From positions 1 through 11,063 of the forward strand of contig JADFPM010000064.1 of assembly GCA_022562335.1 (NCBI GenBank): DNA of 11,063 nt, written 5' to 3'. Below are positions 1 to 6,702 of this stretch, one piece after another. Position numbers and translations under genes: made by a program. This stretch comes from Chloroflexota bacterium. GTDB lineage: Bacteria > Chloroflexota > Dehalococcoidia > Lucifugimonadales > UBA3495. Under the pieces are notes generated by a model that saw nothing but the letters and a program-made list of their open reading frames with translations, was not told the origin of the DNA and made no database searches. Each line of letters starts with the position of its first letter. Within the stretch, counting starts at the first letter, position 1.

Positions 1-772
1 TCCATTGGGGAAGGGTCAGGGTCACCAGCAAAAGCAAAAATCCTGCCGGCCCCGTCAGTTGGGAGAGGCGGACTCGCTTGAGGACGAGGGGCGCCAGGTC
101 CGGCAAGGCCAGCAAAAACGCGATCCCCCCAAAGATCAGAATTATGAGGTAGGCGGTCTCCTTGGTGGCGAACATGAATGCCAGTACGGCCGACGCCATG
201 AACAAATACCGGTTGCGGCCCCCATGGAAATAACGCCACATCAGCACCAAAAGCGACGCCGCCCAAAATGCCATGATGATGTCGTTGCGGCCGAACCGGC
301 TGAAGTAAAGCAGAGATGGAGACAGGGCGAGCAAAATTCCGGTGAAAAGCGCCCCGGTGCGTCCAATGTGGTCTTTCAGGAAGTAGGGCAGCCCCACCAG
401 GGCCGCGCCGAATATGGCGTAACCCACACGGGCAGTGAAGTCGGTGTCGCCGAACATCCAGAAGATGAGCGCGGTGAATTCTATCTGAAAAGGCCCGTGC
501 ATCCAGGCCGAATGCAGATACTCGTGGCCCTGGGCCAATCGCCAGGCCGCCTGCAGGTGGATGGCCTCGTCGTAGTGCATCGCCCGGCCATCCAACTCCC
601 AGAGCCGCAGCCCCAGCGCTCCCAAGACCAATGCCAGGAATCCCGCCTCGGTCCATCCCAGATGAACGCGGCTGGCCAGCCTGGGGAAAAAGCCCGGCAG
701 GGATTTGATTCCCCTAGTGCTGGCCGCCTGGGGCGGAGGCGAAAGGTTGATATCGGCTTGAGTGCTGATCGG
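1..772 (-). CDS. Agl23-like (TIGR03663-type) membrane protein, partial, start disrupted
   Basis: This multi-pass membrane protein is cut by the left edge; about 250 residues are visible. I translated the minus strand by eye. A first hydrophobic helix (about 655-600) is followed by a loop with MHYDEAIH (codons 580-557) and HGPFQ, then further helices. The stretches YFSRFGRNDIIMAFW and FATKETAYL are typical of the TIGR03663 family, annotated as flippase-associated Agl23. The acidic pair in the first outer loop resembles GT-C glycosyltransferases of the PMT/ArnT type, so a polyprenyl-phosphate-sugar substrate is likely but not shown. It follows the DUF2298 gene on the same strand, a known pairing. 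The start is odd. The frame is open only from 772, below an in-frame TGA (775-773), and has no ATG, GTG or TTG before the first helix. An ATG at 776-774 lies in another frame that ends at TAG after 20 codons. The next in-frame ATG (580) would delete helix 1. I suspect an indel or a true frameshift. Confidence 0.8.
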
Positions 773-822
773 TCATAGTCCTAGATTCTGAGATTTCGTT
801 GCCTTTCGAAATTCCGGAAGAG

Positions 823-3267
823 TCATGGCCGGGTCTCGTATATTATTACGCCCTCGGCGGTGAAGGCGGTTCTTAATAGGTCGTCGAACCTTGCCAATGT
901 ATCCACTCCGTAACTTGATCTCTCCCGGTTTCCCAGATAGATGTAACGTACCTGATATCTCGCCAGAATTTCCCGGACCTCTTCCTCGTCGGTACTCTGG
1001 TAGATTTTTGCCACGTCCTGTTCCCGGCCATCGAAAAGCCGTGACGAGCCCCTCCACTGGAGCTCGTGGCCCTTCCAGCCCAGAATGGTGGGCAGGCCCG
1101 TGCTGGCGGAGATACGGCCGTAGTCCGAGTAGTCGTTGCCCACCGCCTCGACGACCCTGCCCCATGGGGCGTCGTCCCGCAGCCATTGGATGGCGGCGTA
1201 TTCCCCAGCTTGGCGGCTTTTTAAAAATGCCAGCCCATCCAGGGTGTTATCGTCCAGCGTATGATTCGGCCCCAGCCAGCCGGTGCGGTCCAGCACCGCT
1301 CCCGCAGGATAGTATAGCGACGCCAGGACCAGGATGACCAAGATCCCGGTCCAAATGCCGCGGCCCACCTTGCCGGCCCAAACCAAAATACCATTGGACG
1401 GAGAATCGCCATTTGACGCCGGACGGGAAAATAGGTAATAAACCCCGTAGGCCGACACCAGGCCCAGCAGCAACCAAGCCTGGTAGTACACTTTGAATAC
1501 GGTGTTCATCCGGCGGAACGAACCGCCGAATGAATCGGCCACGTAAAATAATTCGGCGCCTGCCATGAGGAAAAAAGCGGCGGCGAATAGGATCAATGGA
1601 AAAGCGGAAGCCGGGTCTTTGTCCAGCCGGGACAGGCGAATCACGCTGTATCCAGCTAGGGCCACCAGGACCAGTCCGGGAAGGACCCAGACGGTCCGGC
1701 CCGCTACCTCCGCCGTTGCCGCCCCGGCCCCTCCCCCGCCCCATCCAGTGAACAGCGTCCACACCCAGACGGCGGCGATCCACAAAGCCAGGGGCGCCAG
1801 GACAAATAGCCCGATCGCCAGGGCCGCGGGGGCGTCGTCTTCGGGGTCTGTGCTTTCGGAACCCCGGGAGATTCGCCGAAAGCTCATACGGGTAAGGGCC
1901 AGATTCTTCAACTGGCGCAACACGAAGGAGATACCCACGAACGAAAACAGGCCCATCACCAGGAAGAACAGCACCGGCCGCGTGGCGTGGTCCTGCAACG
2001 GCAGTATTCCTGAAGCCTGGGAGCCGAAGCCCAGGTAAAAAGGCAGAAACATGGCCACGGATAAGACCAAGAGGGGTACAAACATGATCGCGGCCCGGGC
2101 CGCAGCCAAGGGTAGTTTCCCCTTCTGGGCGGCATAGCTTCGGGCCAGGATCACCGCTCCCAGGATCCCGGCAAGCAGGGGAAAGTCCCAGGTGTTGATG
2201 AAGGCCAGGGACCCCACGAAGAAGGCCACCGCCAGGGATTCCAATGGATGCTTCCTCAGCCAGCCCAAACCCGGCGCGTCCCGGATCAGAAATAGGTTGA
2301 GACACAACGACAGGCCCAGGACCACGAAGGGCAGCGCCAGGACGTGAGGGTGAAGGTCACCCAGCAAAAAGCTGAAGAATGGGAACTCGGTGATGGTGTA
2401 ATCCAGGCTTTGTCCGCCGGCCAACGTGTCGATCACGCGGGTGGCACGCCACCACCACCAGGTGTCGTTGGGAAACACCCCGGAAGACGCACCTCCCTCC
2501 AGGCCTTTTATCGCGGCCCAATCCCAGAACCCGGGACTCCCCCATCCCCGCACATGGATGAACTCCAGGGCGCCTTCCAGGTTGCCTAGGAGGATTATCG
2601 CCGCCGGCGCGGCCAGGGCGAAAAACACGGCGCGCGACCTGCCCGCGCCGGATATCCGGACCAGGTTATACAGCAGGCCCATCGCTCCCGTGGCCAACAG
2701 AGCCGGGATCAACGAGATCGCCAGGTTGTAGGCCACGGCGGATGAGATGCCGGTCAGCTTGGCCACCAATGCCATGGTGAAGTGTCCGAAATAGTAATAA
2801 CTGATGGATTGTCCGGCCAGCCAAGGGTCTTCGACAGGGAAGAAACGGCTTTGAAGGATGGCGTTGAGAAACGCGAAATCCATGGGTTTTTCCGTGTGGG
2901 ATATGGCTGGAGATTCGGAGGTTATGACGGCCCACAGCACGAAAAACAGCAGGAAAACCGCCTCGCCGGCCGCCACCAAACGCCATTCCTTTTTGAAAAA
3001 CGCCCCGATCTGTTGTGCCTGGCGCCCCAGCACATAGGCGGAGATGACCGCGCAGACCGCCAGTATCCCCATGATGGTAAATATTGTGTTGGGGACCAGG
3101 TGGGTCAACCCCAATATCCAAAGGGCGTAGGAAAACAGTATCAAAGCCAGTGGCTTGGTTACGGTGAAACCCCGGTCGGGCAACCTGTGGAACAGGACGA
3201 AGGTCAGCGGAAAGGCCAGCAGGCCCAGCAGCTCAACGGCTAAAAGCCAAACAAAAGCGTCGAACAC
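823..3267 (-). CDS. DUF2298 (Chlor_Arch_YYY) multi-pass membrane protein
   Basis: This 814-residue polytopic membrane protein belongs to the DUF2298/TIGR03662 family. Its name comes from a tyrosine run, seen here as SYYYFGH at residues 156-162. Other family-like blocks are TEKPMDFAFLNAI (126-138), a WWWW run (270-273), TEFPFFSFLLGDLHPH (293-308) and FRRMNTVFKVYYQAW (584-598). At least a dozen hydrophobic segments are visible. A cytosolic-looking charged loop spans about 452-480, and the last 150 residues form a mostly soluble tail. The fold is probably GT-C-like and the role probably cell-surface glycosylation, but the biochemical function is unknown to me. The start is GTG, with only a weak AGG about 11 bases upstream. 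The N-terminal helix begins right at this start, so it fits. The stop TGA overlaps an ATG (ATGA at 826-823) in the frame of the downstream Agl23-like gene. It lies 86 bases after ftsY and is probably co-transcribed with it. Confidence 0.9.
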   Translation of the reverse strand: MFDAFVWLLAVELLGLLAFPLTFVLFHRLPDRGFTVTKPLALILFSYALWILGLTHLVPNTIFTIMGILAVCAVISAYVLGRQAQQIGAFFKKEWRLVAAGEAVFLLFFVLWAVITSESPAISHTEKPMDFAFLNAILQSRFFPVEDPWLAGQSISYYYFGHFTMALVAKLTGISSAVAYNLAISLIPALLATGAMGLLYNLVRISGAGRSRAVFFALAAPAAIILLGNLEGALEFIHVRGWGSPGFWDWAAIKGLEGGASSGVFPNDTWWWWRATRVIDTLAGGQSLDYTITEFPFFSFLLGDLHPHVLALPFVVLGLSLCLNLFLIRDAPGLGWLRKHPLESLAVAFFVGSLAFINTWDFPLLAGILGAVILARSYAAQKGKLPLAAARAAIMFVPLLVLSVAMFLPFYLGFGSQASGILPLQDHATRPVLFFLVMGLFSFVGISFVLRQLKNLALTRMSFRRISRGSESTDPEDDAPAALAIGLFVLAPLALWIAAVWVWTLFTGWGGGGAGAATAEVAGRTVWVLPGLVLVALAGYSVIRLSRLDKDPASAFPLILFAAAFFLMAGAELFYVADSFGGSFRRMNTVFKVYYQAWLLLGLVSAYGVYYLFSRPASNGDSPSNGILVWAGKVGRGIWTGILVILVLASLYYPAGAVLDRTGWLGPNHTLDDNTLDGLAFLKSRQAGEYAAIQWLRDDAPWGRVVEAVGNDYSDYGRISASTGLPTILGWKGHELQWRGSSRLFDGREQDVAKIYQSTDEEEVREILARYQVRYIYLGNRERSSYGVDTLARFDDLLRTAFTAEGVIIYETRP

Positions 3268-3353
3268 GTTTTATCTAACCTGGAATGCCGGGAATGGAAT
3301 CCTTTCCCGGTGGGGGGCCACCGGATTGAGCTTGTGAAGATCGGGCCGGCCGA
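3268..3353 (-). other. Short ftsY/DUF2298 spacer with two GC hairpins
   Basis: This 86-base gap contains CCGGTGG-GGGG-CCACCGG (3307-3324, 7-bp stem) and GATCGG-GCCGG-CCGATC (3339-3355), which overlaps the ftsY stop codon. Neither is followed by a T-run on the minus strand, so they are weak terminator candidates. They may instead be mRNA-stabilising or attenuating structures between ftsY and the membrane-protein genes. Confidence 0.35.
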
Positions 3354-4310
3354 TCAGGAGACCGGCGCCAGCAGGGAATCGATGAAATCCTTGGTGTCGA
3401 AGGGCGCCATGTCGTCCAGGCCCTCTCCGGTGCCAATGAACAGTATGGGCACCTGGAGCTCCTGAGTGATGGCCAGCGCTATACCGCCTCGGGCCGTTCC
3501 GTCCAGCTTGGCCAGGAAGATACCGGTGCAGCCAACGGCGTCCTTGAATGCCTTGGCCTGGGCCAGCCCGTTGTGGCCGGTGGTGGCGTCCAGGGTCAGG
3601 ATCACCTGGTGGGGCGCGGTTGGATCCAGCCGGGTCAAAACCCGCTGCACCTTTTTCAGCTCTTCCATCAGGTTGGACTTGGTGTGCAGCCGGCCGGCCG
3701 TGTCGACGATCAGCACGTCGGCCCCCCTGGCTTGACTGGCCTGATAGGCGTCGTAGGCCACCGCGCCGGGGTCGGAACCGGATTGATGGCTGATAACATC
3801 TACGCCCACGCGCTGGCCCAGGATCTCCAGTTGCTCGCTGGCGGCGGCCCTAAAGGTATCGGCCGCCCCCAAGACGACTTTCTTGCCCGCCTGTTTGAAA
3901 TGGTGTGCCAGCTTGGCGATGCTGGTGGTCTTTCCGACCCCGTTGACCCCCACCACCAGGATTACATAAGGCGTTGGGGGGTCTTCGTCATCCAACCAGA
4001 TGTCCGGCGATTCCTGGTTCTCCAGGTCCCGAGTCAAAGACTCCTTCAGGCTGGCAAAAACCTGGCTCGGGTCCTCCAGTTTCTTGCCATCCACCTGGCT
4101 GCGCAGGTCTTCAATGAGGTTCTGGGTGGTGGATACGCCCACGTCGGCGGATATGAGTATCTCTTCCAGTTCATCCCAAACGGAATCGTCCAAGTTGGAA
4201 GATTGCAAAAGGCCCAAGATCCGGCCGAACCAGCGTTCCTGGCTGCGCTTGACGCCTTCCCGGGTCTGCCGTTGGTTTTCCTCTTGGTTGCGTTTAAAAA
4301 GGCCGAACAT
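3354..4310 (-). CDS. ftsY: Signal recognition particle receptor FtsY
   Basis: FtsY is the membrane-associated SRP receptor. It forms a GTPase pair with Ffh and delivers ribosome-nascent chains to the SecYEG translocon. The 318 residues show the N domain (about 15-105) and the G domain with all expected motifs: the P-loop GVNGVGKTT (121-129), DTFRAAA (151-157), DTAGR (203-207), AKLDGTARGG (267-276; the usual Thr of TKLD is Ala) and GTGEGLDDMAPF near the C terminus. The acidic A domain of E. coli FtsY is absent, leaving a short basic N terminus (MFGLFKRNQE), as in many compact FtsY proteins. The ATG at 4310 has GGAG 4 bases upstream. The gene sits 145 bases downstream of the TIR/beta-helix gene and two genes after rnc, which recalls the rnc-smc-ftsY order of other bacteria, but without smc. 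Confidence 0.97.
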   Translation of the reverse strand: MFGLFKRNQEENQRQTREGVKRSQERWFGRILGLLQSSNLDDSVWDELEEILISADVGVSTTQNLIEDLRSQVDGKKLEDPSQVFASLKESLTRDLENQESPDIWLDDEDPPTPYVILVVGVNGVGKTTSIAKLAHHFKQAGKKVVLGAADTFRAAASEQLEILGQRVGVDVISHQSGSDPGAVAYDAYQASQARGADVLIVDTAGRLHTKSNLMEELKKVQRVLTRLDPTAPHQVILTLDATTGHNGLAQAKAFKDAVGCTGIFLAKLDGTARGGIALAITQELQVPILFIGTGEGLDDMAPFDTKDFIDSLLAPVS

Positions 4311-4455
4311 TAGGCTCCCACTGGAGTATGAATAATGAATCTGACGACTCTCCGGCCGCTGCGGCTATATGCCCCGCATTGCTTGGTATTTGGGCGGGTC
4401 CGCTTTAAGAGACGGCCGGCCAACGGCGGGAGCGGGATGAAAACGCAACAGCCGG
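4311..4455. other. Spacer between TIR gene stop and ftsY
   Basis: This gap of 145 bases is the longest inside the minus-strand series. A small hairpin, GCCG-6 nt-CGGC, overlaps the TIR stop codon and is followed on the minus strand by GTTGCGTTTTC, a poor terminator at best. I see no convincing -35/-10 pair for ftsY, although an internal promoter would make sense here. No coding frame in it looks real. Confidence 0.4.
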
Positions 4456-5922
4456 TCAGTCGGCCTCCACCCGTCCGCCCCCTTTCATCGGGGTATTGGA
4501 CGGGACGATGGCGTTTTTGCTGGTCCGGTTGTTTCGGAGCGTTGGGTTTCCCGAATTGCTTACCCGTATCCCGGCCCGCAGGTTGAGGACAATCTCGTTG
4601 TCTTCCAGAGTGCCGCGGCCATCCTGATAGACATAGATACCGGCCTCTTTGTTTTCGAAGATCCGGTTGGAGCGGAGTGTTGGGGCGGCGCCGGTGGTTA
4701 TCTCCACGCCCGATAACCCGTTCCCGAAGATCTCGTTGTTTTCCAAGATTCCCCGGCCGTTGTCATAGATTATCACGCCGCTTTCATTGCTGCCGTGGAT
4801 CTTGTTGTCCTTCAATTCCGGCTCAGCGCCTTGGCAAATGCCCACGCAAGAAAGGCTTTGGCCGGATATATCGCAGCCATCCAGGGTCAGCTTCCCGGAA
4901 ACTATCTTCACGCAAAATCTGTCGCCGCCGTCCAATTGGCGAAGTGTGAGATTCGAAACCCTGCCCACGACGGCCTTGAAAAGCACGGTGTTGCCCTTTT
5001 TGGCTTGAACCACGACTTCCGTCCGGTCCCCGTCACCCACGATCTCCAGCGCCTTATCCAACACCAGTTCCTCTTCGTAGATGCCGGGCCGGACCAGTAT
5101 CCGGTCCCCCGGATTTGCCTGATCGATCGCTTCGCTGATGGTGACGTGGTCTTGACGTCCCATGGGGTCCACCACCCGGGTGGGAGGCTCAGGTGCGGGT
5201 TCGGCCTCGACCTCAGGCTCCTCTTGATAGGGTTCCGAATGGCCCTCAGGCTCGTCTGATTCCGGTTCCGGGTCTTTAGGGCCGCCAAGTATCGGCAGGC
5301 GGCGGGGGATATTGATCCCGGTAACCCGGCTCACCACGTCCAAAGGAGACCGGGGCGTGACTCGGCTGCGTTCCAACGATTCGCTGATCTGGGCCGCCAG
5401 GCTTTCCAGCGCCCTGCCCAACTCGGGAGAGTCTAGGGGCTCGAACCTGAATTCCCGCCAATCGGTGTATTGGTGGGTGATGATTGCCCTGGCCAGTGAA
5501 TCCCTGGCCAACTGGACGTCGTCATCCAGCAGGGGACAGCGAACGTAATAGATGGGCAAAATCAGGTCCTGGCGCTTCAATCGCCTTTCCCGTTGAATAA
5601 AGGCCTCCAGGTCGGCGCGGCAGTCTTGATCTTGGAAATACCGGGGAGTGATTATCGAGATGAGGAACGTGCGGGGATCATCCGACCCTTCGACTCGGTC
5701 CCGCCAGTTACGGGACCAGAGAGCGGTGGTGCGGTCATGGTAGATGGGAAGGTCCTGCCCCGTTTGCATACTGATCTCGCCGGACAGCCGCTGCCGCAAC
5801 GAACTTAACCGGCCGCTCTCATGCTCGTCGTCCAGCCCCACGTAGCTCATGAATGCTATTGGCCTGCGTTCTTCCGGCTTGCGTTCTTCCGGCTTGCGTT
5901 CTTCCGGCTTGCGTTCTTCCAT
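4456..5922 (-). CDS. TIR domain-right-handed beta-helix fusion protein
   Basis: This 488-residue protein has three parts. After an N-terminal repeat (EERKP three times, then EERRP), residues 22-155 look like a TIR domain: strand IAFMSYV, a loop with HESGRLSSLRQRL, DLPIYHDR, W73 in SRNWRDRVEGS, then ITPRYFQDQDCRADLEAF (91-108) and LILPIYYV. A Pro/Glu-rich acidic linker follows (about 215-250). Residues 257-475 form a right-handed parallel beta-helix. It opens with the CASH/pectinesterase-like signature TISEAIDQANPGDRILV...PGIYEEELVLDKALEIVGDG. It continues as rungs with an exact 23-residue spacing (Leu 370, 393, 416, 439, 462), each carrying an N or NN turn. There is no signal peptide or membrane helix, so it is probably cytoplasmic. 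Bacterial TIR domains often cleave NAD+ or act in immune signalling; the beta-helix may be the sensor or scaffold. That is inference. ATG 5922 has no clear Shine-Dalgarno, but later ATGs would cut strand 1. Confidence 0.85.
   Translation of the reverse strand: MEERKPEERKPEERKPEERRPIAFMSYVGLDDEHESGRLSSLRQRLSGEISMQTGQDLPIYHDRTTALWSRNWRDRVEGSDDPRTFLISIITPRYFQDQDCRADLEAFIQRERRLKRQDLILPIYYVRCPLLDDDVQLARDSLARAIITHQYTDWREFRFEPLDSPELGRALESLAAQISESLERSRVTPRSPLDVVSRVTGINIPRRLPILGGPKDPEPESDEPEGHSEPYQEEPEVEAEPAPEPPTRVVDPMGRQDHVTISEAIDQANPGDRILVRPGIYEEELVLDKALEIVGDGDRTEVVVQAKKGNTVLFKAVVGRVSNLTLRQLDGGDRFCVKIVSGKLTLDGCDISGQSLSCVGICQGAEPELKDNKIHGSNESGVIIYDNGRGILENNEIFGNGLSGVEITTGAAPTLRSNRIFENKEAGIYVYQDGRGTLEDNEIVLNLRAGIRVSNSGNPTLRNNRTSKNAIVPSNTPMKGGGRVEAD
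4507..4830 (-). repeat. Beta-helix rung repeats, 69-base (23-residue) period
   Basis: Residues 365-472 of the TIR fusion protein hold five rungs in exact 23-residue register. Each reads roughly G-x-x-P/G-x-L-x-x-N-x-I-x-x-N-x-x-x-G-I/V-x-I/V. The DNA copies are diverged, so this is a protein-level repeat and not a recent duplication. The pattern matches NosD/CASH-type right-handed parallel beta-helices. Confidence 0.8.
5866..5920 (-). repeat. 15-base in-frame tandem repeat at the TIR gene 5' end
   Basis: The unit GCGTTCTTCCGGCTT (plus-strand sense) occurs three times identically (5866-5880, 5881-5895, 5896-5910), followed by a 10-base partial copy (5911-5920). On the coding strand it gives EERKP repeats directly after the start codon. 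The identical copies suggest recent slippage. A change of copy number keeps the frame, so it would alter only the length of the N-terminal tail. Confidence 0.92.
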
Positions 5923-5991
5923 AGTGATCAGTAAGTAATCTGGTGCGGTTGGGATAGATTCAGGTCGTATGTTGGTGCGGGGATAAAAGGA

Positions 5992-6699
5992 TCAGACAGC
6001 TTGCGGGGGTTGGGACTCGATCCGCTCTAGAGCGTCCTTGGCAGCGGCCCTTTCAGCGTCGGCTTTCTTTCTGCCCTGGCCTTGGCCGATCACTTCGCTT
6101 TCCACCAAGACTTCAATGTCGAACCAGGGATCGTGGTCCGGACCCCGGCTTGAGGTCAGCTGGTACTTAGGAGTGGGGCGGCCCATGCCCTGAATGTATT
6201 CTTGAAGACGGGACTTGGGGTTATCCGGCGTCGTTCCTTGCAGAAGGAATCGATCCAATTCTGGGGACATGATGCGAAGAACGAAACCGCGAGCGGCTTC
6301 GAAGCCCTGATCCAGGTATAGCGCGGCCACTATGGACTCCATGGTGGCGGCCAAGGTGGACTCCCTCTGTCTGCCCCCGGTGGCTTCTTCTCCCTTCCCC
6401 AGCAAGACGTGGTCCCCCAGACCCAGCCGGCGGGCGATCCTGGCCAGGCTTTCACCGCAAACCAGGTTGGCCCGGGCCTTGGTGAGGTCGCCTTCGGATT
6501 GGTTGGGCAGGAACTCGTATAACCAGGTGGACACGGCGACTTCGATGACCGCGTCGCCTAGAAATTCCAGCCTTTCGTAGGAGTCGGAGGGCCTTCCGCC
6601 CTGCTCGTTCAAGTATGAACGGTGAACCAGGGCTTGCTGGAGCAGCCCTGGTTCACGAAATGTTACGCCTAAATCCGCTTCTAGAAGCCGATTCGCCAC
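5992..6699 (-). CDS. rnc: Ribonuclease III
   Basis: RNase III cuts double-stranded RNA, including rRNA precursors and structured mRNAs, as a homodimer. The 235 residues show the RNase III domain (about 5-155) with the signature ERLEFLGDAV at 42-51, which supplies E45 and D49. The second metal-site block reads TLAATMESIVAALYLD (115-130). E121 matches E. coli E117, but the position of E. coli D114 is Ala118. A double-stranded-RNA-binding domain spans about 161-228 (NPKSRLQEYIQ ... KKADAERAAAKDAL). The length is normal. The start is GTG at 6699, with AAGGGA about 7 bases upstream; that Shine-Dalgarno lies across the end of the preceding dsbA-like gene. Only 3 bases separate the dsbA stop from this start, so the two are probably translationally coupled. 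The Ala at a normally acidic position could lower activity or be tolerated in this lineage. Confidence 0.95.
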   Translation of the reverse strand: MANRLLEADLGVTFREPGLLQQALVHRSYLNEQGGRPSDSYERLEFLGDAVIEVAVSTWLYEFLPNQSEGDLTKARANLVCGESLARIARRLGLGDHVLLGKGEEATGGRQRESTLAATMESIVAALYLDQGFEAARGFVLRIMSPELDRFLLQGTTPDNPKSRLQEYIQGMGRPTPKYQLTSSRGPDHDPWFDIEVLVESEVIGQGQGRKKADAERAAAKDALERIESQPPQAV

Positions 6700-6702
6700 A
6701 TA

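Noticed and set aside
773..775. A second selenocysteine TGA in the Agl23-like gene leader
   Set aside because: The flanking residues (SQNLGL-TGA-PISTQ) resemble no redox motif and the family needs no Cys there; a frame break explains it better.
5..778. Long plus-strand open frame of 257 codons
   Set aside because: It is antisense to the Agl23-like membrane protein, has a Gln/Arg/Gly-rich low-complexity composition, and shows no domain.
1247..2305. Minus-strand open frame of 352 codons inside the DUF2298 gene
   Set aside because: It overlaps the membrane protein in another frame and is Arg/Gly/Pro-rich with no helices or motifs, which is typical of GC-rich shadow frames.
3307..3324. Strong intrinsic terminator after ftsY
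   Set aside because: The stem is good but no T-run follows on the transcribed strand; it is kept only as a weak hairpin.
5866..5920. Tandem repeat as a CRISPR array
   Set aside because: The 15-base units are directly adjacent without spacers and lie in frame within a coding region.
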